Of a DNA stretch of 64,000 bases, positions 1 to 9,582 are shown piece after piece. The notes under the pieces were generated by a model. The model made no database searches, was not told the origin of the DNA, and worked only from the letters and a program-made list of their open reading frames with translations. The translations under genes and the position numbers were made by a program. The DNA is from Bacillus sp. ZZV12-4809 (GTDB taxonomy: Bacteria > Bacillota > Bacilli > Bacillales > Cytobacillaceae), in assembly GCF_009849585.1 (NCBI RefSeq), contig NZ_VCRN01000017.1, positions 1-64,000 of the forward strand, in the 5' to 3' direction. Position 1 is the stretch's first letter; each line of letters opens with the position of its first letter.

Positions 1-600
1 GAAAAGAGGCAGGTAGAGTCAGAACCTGAGCCAACTTTGAACACAAGAAGGGGAAAAGAGTCAACTAGAGTCAGAACCGGAAGCACCTTCTGACACAGGA
101 AGGAGAAAAGAGGCAACTAGAGTCAGAACCGGAAGCACCTTCTGACACAAGAAGGGGAAAAGAGGCAGGTAGAGTCAGAACCTGGTCCACCTTCTGACAC
201 AGGAAGGAGAAAAGAGACAGGTAGAGTCAGAACCTAGGCCAACTTCTGACACAGGAAGGAGAAAAGAGACAGGTAGAGTCAGAACCTAGGCCAACTTCTG
301 ACACAAAAAAGAGAAAAGGGTCAACTAGAGTCAGAACCTGAGCCAACTTTGGACACAAAAAAGAGAAAAGAGTCATCTAGAGTCAGAACCTGGTCCAACT
401 TCTGACACAAAAAAGAGAAAAGAGTCATCTAGAGTCAGAACCTGAGCCAACTTTGGACACAAAAAAGAGAAAAGAGGCAACTAGAGTCAGAACCTGGTCC
501 AACTTCTGACACAAAAAAGAGAAAAGAGTCATCTAGAGTCAGAACCTGAGCCAACTTTGAACACAAGAAGGGAAAAAGAGGCAATCAGAGTCCTAACTTA
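1..600. repeat. 52-bp tandem repeat array, about 11.5 copies
   Basis: The anchor AGAGTCAGAACC starts at 15, 67, 119, 171, 223, 275, 327, 379, 431, 483 and 535, exactly 52 bp apart, with a decayed copy at 587. The array continues past the left edge. Most units carry GTCAGAA and, 9-11 bases later, TTCTGAC, its exact reverse complement, so each can form a 7-bp hairpin. Units at 15, 327, 431 and 535 carry TTTGAAC or TTTGGAC instead and lose the hairpin; units from 327 to 535 alternate between the two types, giving a 104-bp higher-order period. 52 is not a multiple of three, so this is non-coding. Confidence 0.95.
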
Positions 601-734
601 ACATAGTGTCCCAACCACCCCCATTACCCCTAAGCCTCAAGACCTATCTCCAAATACAGCGCAGGCTTCTTAATCTAAAATACGCATCTCTATATCATAA
701 AAGTATATTCATATTTTTGATAAGGAGATGCGTT

Positions 735-1322
735 ATGTCTAACCAAAAAATCTATATACTCCTTACGGATACCGGAACGTTATTCACGCGGCTTATTAAG
801 CTGTACACCAAAAAGTCTTATAATCATGCTTCTATCTCACTTGATCCAGAATTGAAAGAAGTGTACAGTTTTGGCAGGAAAACGGCGAAAAATCCATTCA
901 TAGGCGGTTTTGTTCAAGAAAATACCAGAGGTGAACTTTTTAGCAACTCCAGATGTACCGTTATTAGCTGTTCTGTTACAGATGAACAGCACAGCAGGCT
1001 TAAAGCACTCATAAATAAGATAGAATCTAAAAAACAAGACTACAATTATAACCTCCTTGGCCTTTTTGCCATTATGTTTAATAAACAGCTTTCAAGAAAA
1101 AAGGCTTTTTTTTGCTCTCAGTTTGTAGCAACAGTCCTGCAGGGATGTGAAATTGTCCAATTATCTAAACCGCCCTCGCTTGTTATGCCGCATGAGTTTA
1201 TGGAACTGGAAAATGTAGATGTTGTTTTTCAGGGAAGCATGGCCGAGTATCTTATCAGTTTAGATTGCCGGATTTCACCCCATGTCCAGGAAAGGTTCGG
1301 GCCATCTTTGGCGATTTCCTGA
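735..1322 (+). CDS. Permuted papain-fold (NlpC/P60-superfamily) hydrolase-like protein
   Basis: A 195-residue protein starting at ATG 735, chosen over the in-frame ATG at 606 because AAGGAG lies 7 bases upstream. It has a His in the motif YNHASI (residue 31) and a Cys in FFCSQFVA (residue 127). The His-before-Cys order is typical of circularly permuted papain-like proteins of the YiiX/NlpC-P60 superfamily, which cleave or bind amide or acyl bonds in cell-wall or lipid substrates. No signal peptide is seen, so a cytoplasmic location is likely. It stands alone between the repeat array and a convergent AraC regulator. The substrate is not known. Confidence 0.7.
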   Translation: MSNQKIYILLTDTGTLFTRLIKLYTKKSYNHASISLDPELKEVYSFGRKTAKNPFIGGFVQENTRGELFSNSRCTVISCSVTDEQHSRLKALINKIESKKQDYNYNLLGLFAIMFNKQLSRKKAFFCSQFVATVLQGCEIVQLSKPPSLVMPHEFMELENVDVVFQGSMAEYLISLDCRISPHVQERFGPSLAIS

Positions 1323-1324
1323 CC

Positions 1325-2203
1325 TCAGTTCCGCTTCTTTTTATACGCTAAAGGTGTCATATTCATCGTCATGCGGAATTTTTCAATAAAGTAGCTGCTG
1401 CTGTTGAAGCCTACTTTATAGGCAACTTCTGTAACATTCGAGTCTGGCTCCTGAAGCAGGGGAAGGCTTTTTTGCAGGCGGTGCTGAGTCAGGTAATGAA
1501 TGGGTGTGGTCTTTAGTATCTTTTTAAAATATCTGCAGCATTCCGATTTGCTCAGTCTGCCGGCTTTGGCAATATCGCTGAGGGTGACTTTTTCAGCATA
1601 ATGCTCATGGATCCAATTCAGCATCTCCTTCATCCGCTTGTGTTTTTCATCCTCAGTCCGGGTGTGTTCCAGCTGGAATCCGTTCCTGATTAACTGCTGC
1701 CAAATATGTGCAAGCAGACAGGCAATGTCCATCTCATAAAATGGCGGACTCTCATGAATTAAGTCCCTGATTTCAAGTATGCTGTCTACTATATTTTTCC
1801 CCCATTCCTTGCACCCGTCCAGAACGAGGTATGATAGATTGGCGGCTGAAATATATGGAGTAACATAGCTGCTGAATAGTTCCTGGGGAAGCAGGAAATG
1901 AGGGGATACATTTAAACAAAGGTAAACGCAATCACCGCTAATATCCTGGGCCGAATGAAGACATCCGCTATTAATGAAAAGGCAGTCTCCTTCTTTAACC
2001 GAAAATTTTTCCTCATTGACCTGAACCAGGGCGTCGCCTTTGAGTGTCAGGAGAAATTGAATTTCCTCATGCCAGTGCAAGGGGATTTTTCCATGGATAT
2101 TATCTGCAATTTTCGTTTCGTAGCAGGCAACAGGGATGACCACCGTCCTGTGTTTCGTCATTTCCTTCAGGCTTTCATCCACTTCAAAATCTGTAATCTG
2201 CAT
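1325..2203 (-). CDS. AraC-family transcriptional regulator with N-terminal cupin (YdeC-like)
   Basis: About 292 residues. The N-terminal half is a cupin sensor domain (HWHEEIQFLL, then a Gly-Asp turn and FINSGCLH). The C-terminal ~100 residues hold two helix-turn-helix units, ending in the AraC signature around VAYKVGFNSSSYFIEKFR. ATG 2203 is preferred to an upstream GTG because GAGGTGG lies about 5 bases before it. It diverges from an EamA-family exporter; B. subtilis has the same pairing as ydeC-ydeD, so it probably controls that exporter. The effector is unknown. Confidence 0.88.
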   Translation of the reverse strand: MQITDFEVDESLKEMTKHRTVVIPVACYETKIADNIHGKIPLHWHEEIQFLLTLKGDALVQVNEEKFSVKEGDCLFINSGCLHSAQDISGDCVYLCLNVSPHFLLPQELFSSYVTPYISAANLSYLVLDGCKEWGKNIVDSILEIRDLIHESPPFYEMDIACLLAHIWQQLIRNGFQLEHTRTEDEKHKRMKEMLNWIHEHYAEKVTLSDIAKAGRLSKSECCRYFKKILKTTPIHYLTQHRLQKSLPLLQEPDSNVTEVAYKVGFNSSSYFIEKFRMTMNMTPLAYKKKRN

Positions 2204-2308
2204 AAAAGCCACCTCAATATTGTTATATTTTTTTATGATATCTAGCTATTTTTATCAATTAATTTGGTTTATTATAACACTATTATTATATTTAAGGTGG
2301 CTTCGCAC

Positions 2309-3262
2309 ATGAAAGGACGTTCAAGGACTACGGGCTTACTGCTCGTTATATTTGGAGCTTCATTCTGGGGAGTTGGCGGGACAGTTGCCCAAAAGCTCTT
2401 TCAGGAATTTGGAATATCTGTTGATTGGCTTGTCACAGCCCGGCTTCTGATTGCTGGTGTTCTTCTTTTGGCCGTCCAATTTTCACTCAAAGATCGCTCA
2501 CAGGTGTTTGGTGTGTGGAAGAATAAAAAAGCAGCTGGTATGCTGCTGATTTTTGGATTGGCGGGAATGCTGGGTGTACAGTATACCTATATGGCATCCA
2601 TTCATCATGGCAATGCGGCTGTGGCCACGCTGCTTCAATATTTGGCACCGGCTATGATTATCATTTATCTGGTCCTGCGAAAGCAGACCGTGTTTACCAG
2701 ACAGGACATGGTGACCGTTTCCCTTGCTTTAGCGGGATGCTTTCTGTTATTGACCAATGGTTCTGTTTCCCAGCTGTCCGTACCGTCACCTGCGATTGTA
2801 TGGGGAATTCTATCCGGCGTGGCACTGGCATTTTATACGTTATATGCCATCCCGCTGCTTAAGGAGTATGATTCCCTAGTGGTGGTTGGCTGGGCGATGG
2901 TGATTGGCGGAACAGCATTGAGCTTCATCCATCCCCCTTGGAAAATGGAGTTCGGCAGCTTAACGGCTGAAGCATACCTGTACTTGGTTTTCGTTATTAT
3001 TTTTGGGACGATGCTGGCGTTTTGGTTTTATATTGAAAGTCTCCAAACGCTGTCTCCATCAGAAACCAGCCTATTAAGCAGCCTGGAGCCGCTGGCCGCA
3101 GTGTTTACTACGGTACTCTGGCTGAACGAACCATTCGGTATGTTTCAATGGGCGGGTACTGCCTGTATCTTTGGCATGATTCTGCTGCTGGCATTGAATA
3201 AGAAAAAACCGGCAAAAACCAGTGATTCTGTTGAAAGTGAAGAACCATTAAGAGTAAGCTGA
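2309..3262 (+). CDS. EamA/DMT-family transporter (YdeD-like)
   Basis: About 317 residues with ten predicted hydrophobic segments, built as two EamA repeats (the first near [11 protein letters not shown], the second near [19 protein letters not shown]). This is the usual size and topology of drug/metabolite exporters of the inner membrane. ATG 2309 is preferred over 2264 because AAGGTGG sits 8 bases upstream. The hydrophilic C-terminal tail is Lys/Glu-rich. Divergent from the AraC regulator at 1325-2203, which is the likely controller. Substrate unknown. A terminator hairpin follows directly. Confidence 0.88.
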   Translation: MKGRSRTTGLLLVIFGASFWGVGGTVAQKLFQEFGISVDWLVTARLLIAGVLLLAVQFSLKDRSQVFGVWKNKKAAGMLLIFGLAGMLGVQYTYMASIHHGNAAVATLLQYLAPAMIIIYLVLRKQTVFTRQDMVTVSLALAGCFLLLTNGSVSQLSVPSPAIVWGILSGVALAFYTLYAIPLLKEYDSLVVVGWAMVIGGTALSFIHPPWKMEFGSLTAEAYLYLVFVIIFGTMLAFWFYIESLQTLSPSETSLLSSLEPLAAVFTTVLWLNEPFGMFQWAGTACIFGMILLLALNKKKPAKTSDSVESEEPLRVS

Positions 3263-3263
3263 T

Positions 3264-3298
3264 AGCCAGTCCCTTACAGCAGGGGGCTGGATTTTTTG
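3264..3298 (+). terminator. Rho-independent terminator after EamA gene
   Basis: AGCCAG at 3264 pairs with CTGG at about 3287, with CCC/GGG inside the stem, followed by ATTTTTTG. Confidence 0.75.
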
Positions 3299-3460
3299 TA
3301 TTAAGCACTGGCGGTTAAATTGATATCTTCCCACTCCATTGCAGAAACTCCTCATAAAACCACAGCTTTTCATGAATTCTGCTCACACTAAGCATTAAAG
3401 TTTCCTTAATTTATTTCGGTTGTTAAAATAAAATCAATTCTTCACAAAGGAGATCATAAA

Positions 3461-4462
3461 ATGACGAATATACAAATACCTGTTTCTGTTTTGAACCTGG
3501 CACCTATCAGGGAAGGGAAGGACAGCAGGCAGGCAATCGAGGATCTTGTTGATCTGGCTCAGGCAACAGAGGAGATGGGCTACGAGCGCTATTGGATTGC
3601 GGAGCATCATAATACCCCTACACTGGTCAGCTCTGCTACTGCCATTTTAATAAAGCATGCCTTGGAGCATACAAAGAAGATCCGCGTTGGCTCCGGTGGA
3701 ATTATGCTGCCGAATCATGCACCATTAGTGGTTGCTGAGCAATTCGGAACGATGGCAACTATTTATCCGGATCGGGTCGATTTGGGACTTGGAAGGGCAC
3801 CTGGCACGGATATGATGACAGCTAATGCGCTTCGCCTTTCAAAGAATGACTCTGTTTATACATTCCCTGAGGATGTGAAGCAGCTGCTGACATACTTTGG
3901 CCCTTTAGAGGAGCAGAGCTATGTGAAAGCACACCCGGGGGTTGAAACAAACATTCCCATTTATATTCTTGGTTCTTCGACAGATTCAGCGTATTTGGCT
4001 GCTGAGCTGGGGCTTCCTTATGTATTTGCTTCACACTTTGCTCCAAGATGGATGGAGGACGCCATCCGGATTTACCGTGCCAACTTTAAGCCTTCACAAT
4101 TTCTGGATAAACCATATATGATGGTCTGCTTAAATGTCATTGCGGCAGAAACGGATGAGGAAGCTGAATACCTGTCAACGACGATGAAACAGTTCTTCCT
4201 GAACGTGGTCAGAGGAACTTCCATGAAATTGAGCCCTCCGGTGGAGGACCTGGATTCTATCTGGAACCCAATGGAGAAGGAAGCGGCAGAGGGAATGTCA
4301 AGCGTGACCCTGATGGGCAGCAAAGAAACAGTTAAAGGGCAGCTGGAGCAGTTCCAGAGTATGTATAATGTGGATGAAATCATGGCGGTATCATATATCT
4401 ATGATGAAGAAAAACAAAAGCGTTCCTATGAAATATTAAAACAAATAACGGACGGCAAATGA
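3461..4462 (+). CDS. LLM-class (bacterial luciferase-like) flavin-dependent monooxygenase
   Basis: A 333-residue single-domain TIM-barrel protein of the bacterial luciferase superfamily. Typical marks are [11 protein letters not shown] near residue 45, [15 protein letters not shown] near 85, and [13 protein letters not shown] near 120. It is closest in pattern to YceB/YhbW-type proteins of the MsnO8 group. Members use FMNH2 and O2 to oxidise organic or organosulfur compounds; the substrate here cannot be told. An AAAGGAG site lies before ATG 3461. Monocistronic, with its own terminator. Confidence 0.88.
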   Translation: MTNIQIPVSVLNLAPIREGKDSRQAIEDLVDLAQATEEMGYERYWIAEHHNTPTLVSSATAILIKHALEHTKKIRVGSGGIMLPNHAPLVVAEQFGTMATIYPDRVDLGLGRAPGTDMMTANALRLSKNDSVYTFPEDVKQLLTYFGPLEEQSYVKAHPGVETNIPIYILGSSTDSAYLAAELGLPYVFASHFAPRWMEDAIRIYRANFKPSQFLDKPYMMVCLNVIAAETDEEAEYLSTTMKQFFLNVVRGTSMKLSPPVEDLDSIWNPMEKEAAEGMSSVTLMGSKETVKGQLEQFQSMYNVDEIMAVSYIYDEEKQKRSYEILKQITDGK

Positions 4463-4492
4463 GCGGGGAAATGATTTCCCTGCTTTTTTTGT
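4461..4492 (+). terminator. Rho-independent terminator after monooxygenase
   Basis: GGGGAAA, a TGA loop and TTTCCC, flanked by AGC and GCT, followed by a run of seven T. It overlaps the stop codon of the monooxygenase. Confidence 0.85.
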
Positions 4493-4729
4493 TTTCAACT
4501 CTCCCAAATCTATGCTTTTCAGCATTGTAAGCGCTTTATCAACATTGTATATTTCTCGGGAAAGCGCAGGATTAGACTTTTCCTGCGCCGGAAGGTCGGA
4601 AAATGGCTCTTTGTGGCGAAACAGGGTGCCTGCCTGAAAAAAAGATATTTGAATGGATGTTTATAGGCAAGAAGTGGAAGCCTAACTACATAATGCAGTA
4701 TATTTTAGGTAATTTAAAGGGTGAGTAAA

Positions 4730-4864
4730 ATGTGGAAAACCGTCATTTCCCATCTGCCTGAATGGGAGATATATTTGCAGAGTTTTGCCGTCCTGATTGT
4801 ACCACTAGGAATTTCAGCATTCTTCAGGAAAATTGGGCCTTCAAAGGATGGTTCGCCAAAATGA
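4730..4864 (+). CDS. Small membrane peptide ORF leading the germinant-receptor operon
   Basis: A 44-codon ORF, too short for most gene finders. An AAAGGGTGAG ribosome site lies just before ATG 4730. The product starts [17 protein letters not shown], then has one hydrophobic segment ([15 protein letters not shown]) and a basic tail. Its stop TGA (4862-4864) overlaps the ATG of the GerA-type subunit (4861) as ATGA, the same coupling seen between the B and C subunit genes. Some gerA-type operons encode small membrane D subunits that modulate germination, but those are longer with two membrane segments, so equivalence is not established. It is supported only by coupling and ribosome site. Confidence 0.55.
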   Translation: MWKTVISHLPEWEIYLQSFAVLIVPLGISAFFRKIGPSKDGSPK

Positions 4865-6417
4865 AGATCTTCCGGGTAAGAAAGAAACCATTAAAAACCA
4901 GAACCATTCATGACATGATGAATGAAAATGAAGTTCCGGACAGACTATCTGGTGATTTACAAAGGGATCTGGAGGCATTTAAAAAAGAAATCGGCCATAA
5001 TTCAGACGTCCATTTTCGCGGGTTCAATCTTGGGCTTACAAATGTTCAAGGCGTACTGATTTTTGTTGAAGGCCTTTCTGATAAAGATCTGATTGATAAA
5101 TATATCATAAAGTCGCTAATGCATGGGTTTACAGATATACAGCATGATGGCCGGCTTGATGAAAAAAAGAGATATACCATTGATAATATAAAAAAACATA
5201 TTCTTTTCCTTAGCGATGTTCAAACAGCCGCCAGGATAAATGAAACGATACCGCATATATTTAAGGGCTTTGCTGTTCTTCTCCTGGATGGTTCCTCAGA
5301 GATGCTTGTGTTAGGAACAGCAAAGGGGAAAACACGAAGTATTGAAGAGCCTGTTTCCGAGCAGGCTGTCAGAGGGCCTCGTGAAGGCTTTAATGAAAAC
5401 CTTTGTGATAACACAGCTCTTTTGCGGAAGAATGGCGGACCTAAGCTTACGTTCTCCAAGTTCATTGTAGGAAAGCGCACCAAAAAGGATCTTATTGTTG
5501 CTTATATTGAAGATATTGCAAATCCATCCATTGTTGAGGAAGTAAAAACAAGAATCAGGGAAATTGACATCGACCATGTGATGGAATCAGGGTATGTCGA
5601 ACAGCTTATAGAGGACAATTACATTAGTCCATTTCCCCAGGTGCAGAATACGGAACGGCCTGATAGGGTAATGGCTGCTCTAATGGAAGGAAGAGTGGCC
5701 ATTCTCCTTGATGGCACCCCATTTGCACTCCTGGTTCCTGTCACATTCAGCATGATGCTTCAAGCTTCTGAGGATTATTATGAACGGTGGGTTTCCGGCT
5801 CACTCATTCGATTATTGCGTTTTGTTGCGATCTTTGTTTCGCTTTTTGGGCCGGCACTTTACATCGCTTTCGTATCGTTCCATCAGGGTCTGATTCCGAC
5901 TAAATTAGCTATGTCCATAATCGGCACCAGAGATGGAGTGCCATTTCCTTCCATAATAGAAGCTCTGATCATGGAGGTGGCCATTGAAATTCTTCGTGAG
6001 GCCGGGCTTAGATTGCCGAAGCCGATTGGTCCTGCAATCGGCATTGTCGGTGCTTTAATTATTGGAGAGGCAGCAGTTTCAGCCGGCATTGTCAGCCCGA
6101 TTATGGTTATTGTCGTTGCGGTTACTGCTATTTCATCCTTTGCTATTCCGGAATACAGCCTGGGGATTTCCCTGCGCTACCTTCGATTTGGATGTATGTT
6201 TTTTGCTGCTGTGTTTGGGTTGTATGGAGTGATTTTGTTTTTCCTTTTGCTCAGCAGCCATTTAGTCAAGCTCAAAAGCTTTGGTGTTCCCTATATCAGC
6301 CTGGCGGTCCCATATCGTCTAAGCGACTGGAAGGACTTTATCATACGTTTTCCGTTAAAAGTATTGAAACAAAGGCCAAGTATGCTTAGTCCAAAAGATC
6401 CCGGCAGGAAAGGCTAA
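4861..6417 (+). CDS. Spore germinant receptor subunit A (GerA/GerKA family)
   Basis: A 518-residue inner spore membrane protein of the GerA family, which forms a receptor with B and C subunits and senses nutrient germinants. It has a large soluble N-terminal domain ([15 protein letters not shown]; later [25 protein letters not shown]) and about five membrane helices from residue ~315 onward. The family-typical [18 protein letters not shown] and [18 protein letters not shown] motifs lie between helices. The start at 4861 overlaps the stop of the upstream small ORF. Ligand specificity cannot be read from sequence. Because the downstream B gene is interrupted, the receptor may be non-functional. 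Confidence 0.95.
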   Translation: MKIFRVRKKPLKTRTIHDMMNENEVPDRLSGDLQRDLEAFKKEIGHNSDVHFRGFNLGLTNVQGVLIFVEGLSDKDLIDKYIIKSLMHGFTDIQHDGRLDEKKRYTIDNIKKHILFLSDVQTAARINETIPHIFKGFAVLLLDGSSEMLVLGTAKGKTRSIEEPVSEQAVRGPREGFNENLCDNTALLRKNGGPKLTFSKFIVGKRTKKDLIVAYIEDIANPSIVEEVKTRIREIDIDHVMESGYVEQLIEDNYISPFPQVQNTERPDRVMAALMEGRVAILLDGTPFALLVPVTFSMMLQASEDYYERWVSGSLIRLLRFVAIFVSLFGPALYIAFVSFHQGLIPTKLAMSIIGTRDGVPFPSIIEALIMEVAIEILREAGLRLPKPIGPAIGIVGALIIGEAAVSAGIVSPIMVIVVAVTAISSFAIPEYSLGISLRYLRFGCMFFAAVFGLYGVILFFLLLSSHLVKLKSFGVPYISLAVPYRLSDWKDFIIRFPLKVLKQRPSMLSPKDPGRKG

Positions 6418-6441
6418 TCTGATTCACAGGAGGTCATTTGC

Positions 6442-7533
6442 TTGAAAATCGGTTCCAAGGAAAAGCTATCAAGTGTACAAGCAGCAGTCATACTGGTTAA
6501 TTATATTCTTGCTGCAGGCATACTTACGCTTCCGCGAACTGCTGCAGAAAAAATAAACTCGCCTGATGTTTGGATAACCGTTATTCTGGGGGGCCTTTTG
6601 GCTATGTGTGCAGGCGTTATCATCGTAAAGCTCAGTCAAAGATATCCTGGCAGAACCTTTTATAAATACAGTCAGTAAATTGCAGGCAAATGGGCAGGCA
6701 TTTTTCTCAGTTTGCTCATGGTCATTTATTTTTTTAGCCTGGCTGCGTATGAGGTAAGGGTACTTTCAGAGGTAACCAGTTTATTTTTGCTTGAAGGCAC
6801 TCCGATTTGGGCCATCATTATGCCTTTTATGTGGATAGGGCTTTACCTGATCTCTGGCGGCATTGATCCCATTGCCCGGTTATTTGAGCTGATTCTTCCG
6901 ATTACGGTCATCATCTTTTTGATTGTCATCAGCATGAGTTTTGGGATCTTTGAACTGGATAACCTCCGTCCCGTTTTAGGTTCAGGTATAATGCCTCTGG
7001 TAAAAGGTGTGGGTACAACCGTTTTCGCATTTTTGGGAATTGAAATTATGCTTATTATTGTTGCATTTATGGATAAGCCATCACAGGCAGTAAAGGTTGT
7101 CTTAATTGGGACGGGAACTTCGATGTGCTTTTATTTGATGACAGTGGTGATGGTTATAGGAGCGCTGTCTGTAGATGGAGTAGTAACAAAAACCTGGCCA
7201 ACGATCGATCTGATTAGAAGTTTTGAAATTCAAGGCCTCATTTTCGAACGATTTGAGTCTTTATTGCTGATTATTTGGATCATGCAGATCTTTACCACCT
7301 TCACCATCACTTTTTATGCCGCTTCCCTGGGCCTTGCACAAATCTCAAAAAAGAAGATCGGACCCATTCAATTTGCCCTTCTGCCTGTTATCTACCTGAT
7401 GGGCATGATTCCGCGCAACATGAATGAAGTTTTTGCGATGGGCGACATGATTGGAATCACCGCCTTTTTATTATTTGTTTTATTGCCCTTCGTTCTGCTT
7501 ATCATTTCAAAAATAAAGGGTGTTAAAGCATGA
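6442..7533 (+). pseudogene. Germinant receptor subunit B (GerB/GerKB family), interrupted by an in-frame TAA
   Basis: Residues 1-78 (TTG start at 6442 with AGGAGG 8 bases upstream) and the segment 6679-7533 lie in one reading frame, separated only by TAA at 6676-6678. Together they give a 362-residue protein of normal GerB length with about ten membrane helices of the APC-like spore germination permease family. The break falls in YKYSQ-stop-IAGKWAG, where relatives usually read a Lys; AAA to TAA explains it. GerB subunits contribute the ligand-binding pocket. There is no restart site with a clear ribosome site, although ATG 6718 is in frame. Either a recent nonsense mutation or a base-call error. 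Confidence 0.88.
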
Positions 7534-8687
7534 GGCGAAAACAGGCTGTACAACTTTTTTTAACTTTGACCCTAGTCTTCATTACATTAACTGGCTGCTG
7601 GAGCAGCAAAGAAATTGAGGACCTTGGCCTGATCATAGCTACGGCAGTTGATTTGGAAACCAATGAACAGGATACTGGCAATGTTTTCAAGCTGACGAAT
7701 CAGCTGGTTACGGCAGAGACAGCCAATAATGCCACAAATGGCGGGCAAGCACAAGTGAGACCCTATAAAAATATAACCGAAACAGGCGATGCGGTTATAC
7801 CAGCTTTAAGAAATATGGTTCTGCAATCTGACAAACGTGCTTTTGGTGAACATGCAAAAATCGTCGTTCTTGGTGAAGAACTTGCCCGCAGCTACAATCT
7901 TGAACAGGTGCTTGATTTTTTTCGCCGGGAACAGGAATTACGTCCAAGTACCCTTTTTGTTATTGCTGAAGGAAATGCGAGTAAAACCCTGGAATCAGCC
8001 GAACCCACTGTAATACCTGCAATCCAGCTTGTTGAAATGATACAGGGTGCGGATCGAACCACGAAAATCCTTACACATATGCCAATGGCTAAAATAGAAG
8101 GGCTGCTGAATTCAGGAAATAGCTTTCTTTTACAGTCCGTTGCGGCAGAAAAGAACGGCAGAAAGCTTTCAGGCGCTGCTATGATTGATGGAAAAACGAA
8201 AACCCTCCGTGCATTTCTGGACGATAAAGAGGTTGAAGGCGTGACCTGGATAAAAGGGAAAGGAAAAGGCGGGCTTGTAAATAGCTACGATGAAGAGACC
8301 CGCCAGCCCATTGTGTATGAAAGTATGTCAATGAAAAGTAAAATTAAGCCTTCAGTAAATAAAGGGTCGATTTCGTTCACGGTTAAAATTGAAACGGAGG
8401 GGCGTATAGCGGAGCAATGGGATATTAACAGAAAGTCATTTGACGAAAAGAACATGAAAAAAGCAGAGAAAGCTACGGAAAAAGAGATTAGGCGTCTGGC
8501 GGAAAAGGTATTAGAGAAAACGCAGAAAGAGTATAAAATGGATGTGCTCGGATTTGGAAAAAGCCTTCAAATCAGCTACCCTCAAGAGTGGAATAAGGTT
8601 AAAAATAATTGGGATGCCACGTTTAGCGAGGTACCGGTAAAATTCATCATTGATGTTTCAATAAAAGAAATGGGGACATCCGGTTAA
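7530..8687 (+). CDS. Spore germinant receptor lipoprotein subunit C (GerC family)
   Basis: A 385-residue lipoprotein. The N-terminal signal ends in the lipobox LTGC (Cys at about residue 23), followed by WSSKEIEDLGLI, the hallmark start of Ger(x)C proteins. The body holds the family's three domains, including YPQEWNKVKNNWDATFSEVPV near the C terminus. Its ATG overlaps the stop of the B gene (ATGA), so it is translationally coupled to it. If the stop in gerB is real, translation of this gene may be reduced. It acts on the outer face of the inner spore membrane. Confidence 0.94.
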   Translation: MRRKQAVQLFLTLTLVFITLTGCWSSKEIEDLGLIIATAVDLETNEQDTGNVFKLTNQLVTAETANNATNGGQAQVRPYKNITETGDAVIPALRNMVLQSDKRAFGEHAKIVVLGEELARSYNLEQVLDFFRREQELRPSTLFVIAEGNASKTLESAEPTVIPAIQLVEMIQGADRTTKILTHMPMAKIEGLLNSGNSFLLQSVAAEKNGRKLSGAAMIDGKTKTLRAFLDDKEVEGVTWIKGKGKGGLVNSYDEETRQPIVYESMSMKSKIKPSVNKGSISFTVKIETEGRIAEQWDINRKSFDEKNMKKAEKATEKEIRRLAEKVLEKTQKEYKMDVLGFGKSLQISYPQEWNKVKNNWDATFSEVPVKFIIDVSIKEMGTSG

Positions 8688-8722
8688 AATGGAGGGGCCC
8701 GCTGGGATTAGGAGGAGCGGCC

Positions 8723-9451
8723 CTATTGTGCTTCTATTTCTTCCATTTTATAGAGGGCAGAATTGGCTGAAGTATTCAAGGTCTGTGCAGAAGCCCATAA
8801 ATTGGCCAGGAAACGCGGCATCATCTGCTGTGAAGGAAGTCTGCCATATCTGGAAAAGTAAACAAAAAGCTTCAAATAGGTTCGTGCATTTTTCGGCAGG
8901 TGAATTTCTCGTGCATAATATTCATTCTCTGTAAGCGTTGCAAAAGAACGTGTTTCAAAGCCGGAAATAAACCGGGTGCTTTCTTCTTTGTATTCGTTTT
9001 GGATATAATGAATTCTTTTTATAATGGTGGGGTCATCAGAGCCATCATAATTTGCCAGTCTTGCCTGCCGGAAAGCGGGAACAGATGAGAGATTATCAGT
9101 AAGAGCCAGTGCATGGCCGTAGGCTTTGTCATGGCCTTCATAAAGAGGATGAATATCAGCTCCCTCCATTAAATCCACTAGAGGCAAATTCTCGTTATGT
9201 AAATAGGGCGGTCTGAAAATCTGCCTGGAAAGCTTAAGTTCATCAAGAGAATCACATCCAAATGACTTGAATAAATACCACTGGCCATTGTCATCCTGGC
9301 TGATGTCATATACCTGCCCATCCTTTTCGATCTGGCAGTCGATAAAGACGTCTTTCCGGTCGAACGTAAAATCAAATGGTTCTTGTTCAGCCGGTTTAAA
9401 TCCAAATGGAGTCTGAATGGGCACACAGATCTCTGAGAAGAAATTATTCAT
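8723..9451 (-). CDS. Conserved hypothetical protein, function unknown
   Basis: About 242 residues, soluble, acidic, no signal peptide or membrane segment. ATG 9451 is chosen over GTG 9463 because AAAGGTG lies about 9 bases before it. The N-terminal ~60 residues (FGFKPAEQEPFDFTFDRKDVF, GQVYDISQDDNGQWYLF) look like a small beta domain. The C-terminal half is rich in aromatic and charged residues and probably helical. I do not recognise a family. It converges on gerC with only 35 bp between stops. Base composition resembles its neighbours. Confidence 0.7.
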   Translation of the reverse strand: MNNFFSEICVPIQTPFGFKPAEQEPFDFTFDRKDVFIDCQIEKDGQVYDISQDDNGQWYLFKSFGCDSLDELKLSRQIFRPPYLHNENLPLVDLMEGADIHPLYEGHDKAYGHALALTDNLSSVPAFRQARLANYDGSDDPTIIKRIHYIQNEYKEESTRFISGFETRSFATLTENEYYAREIHLPKNARTYLKLFVYFSRYGRLPSQQMMPRFLANLWASAQTLNTSANSALYKMEEIEAQ

Positions 9452-9582
9452 GCTGATACACACCTTTCGTTTTTACCTGCTATAGAAAATACCCTGCGGT
9501 TTTCATTATCATGCCAAAAAGAGAGGATAATTTTCATTCGTTATACAAAAATATTAAAAACCGGATGGAAAGGACATTCAGT

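Noticed and set aside
1-600. CRISPR array
   Set aside because: The whole 52-bp unit is conserved, with no unique spacers and no cas genes nearby.
9500-9540. Second Fur box upstream of the LysM amidase
   Set aside because: TTTTCATTATCATG and GATAATTTTCATT match the consensus too poorly.
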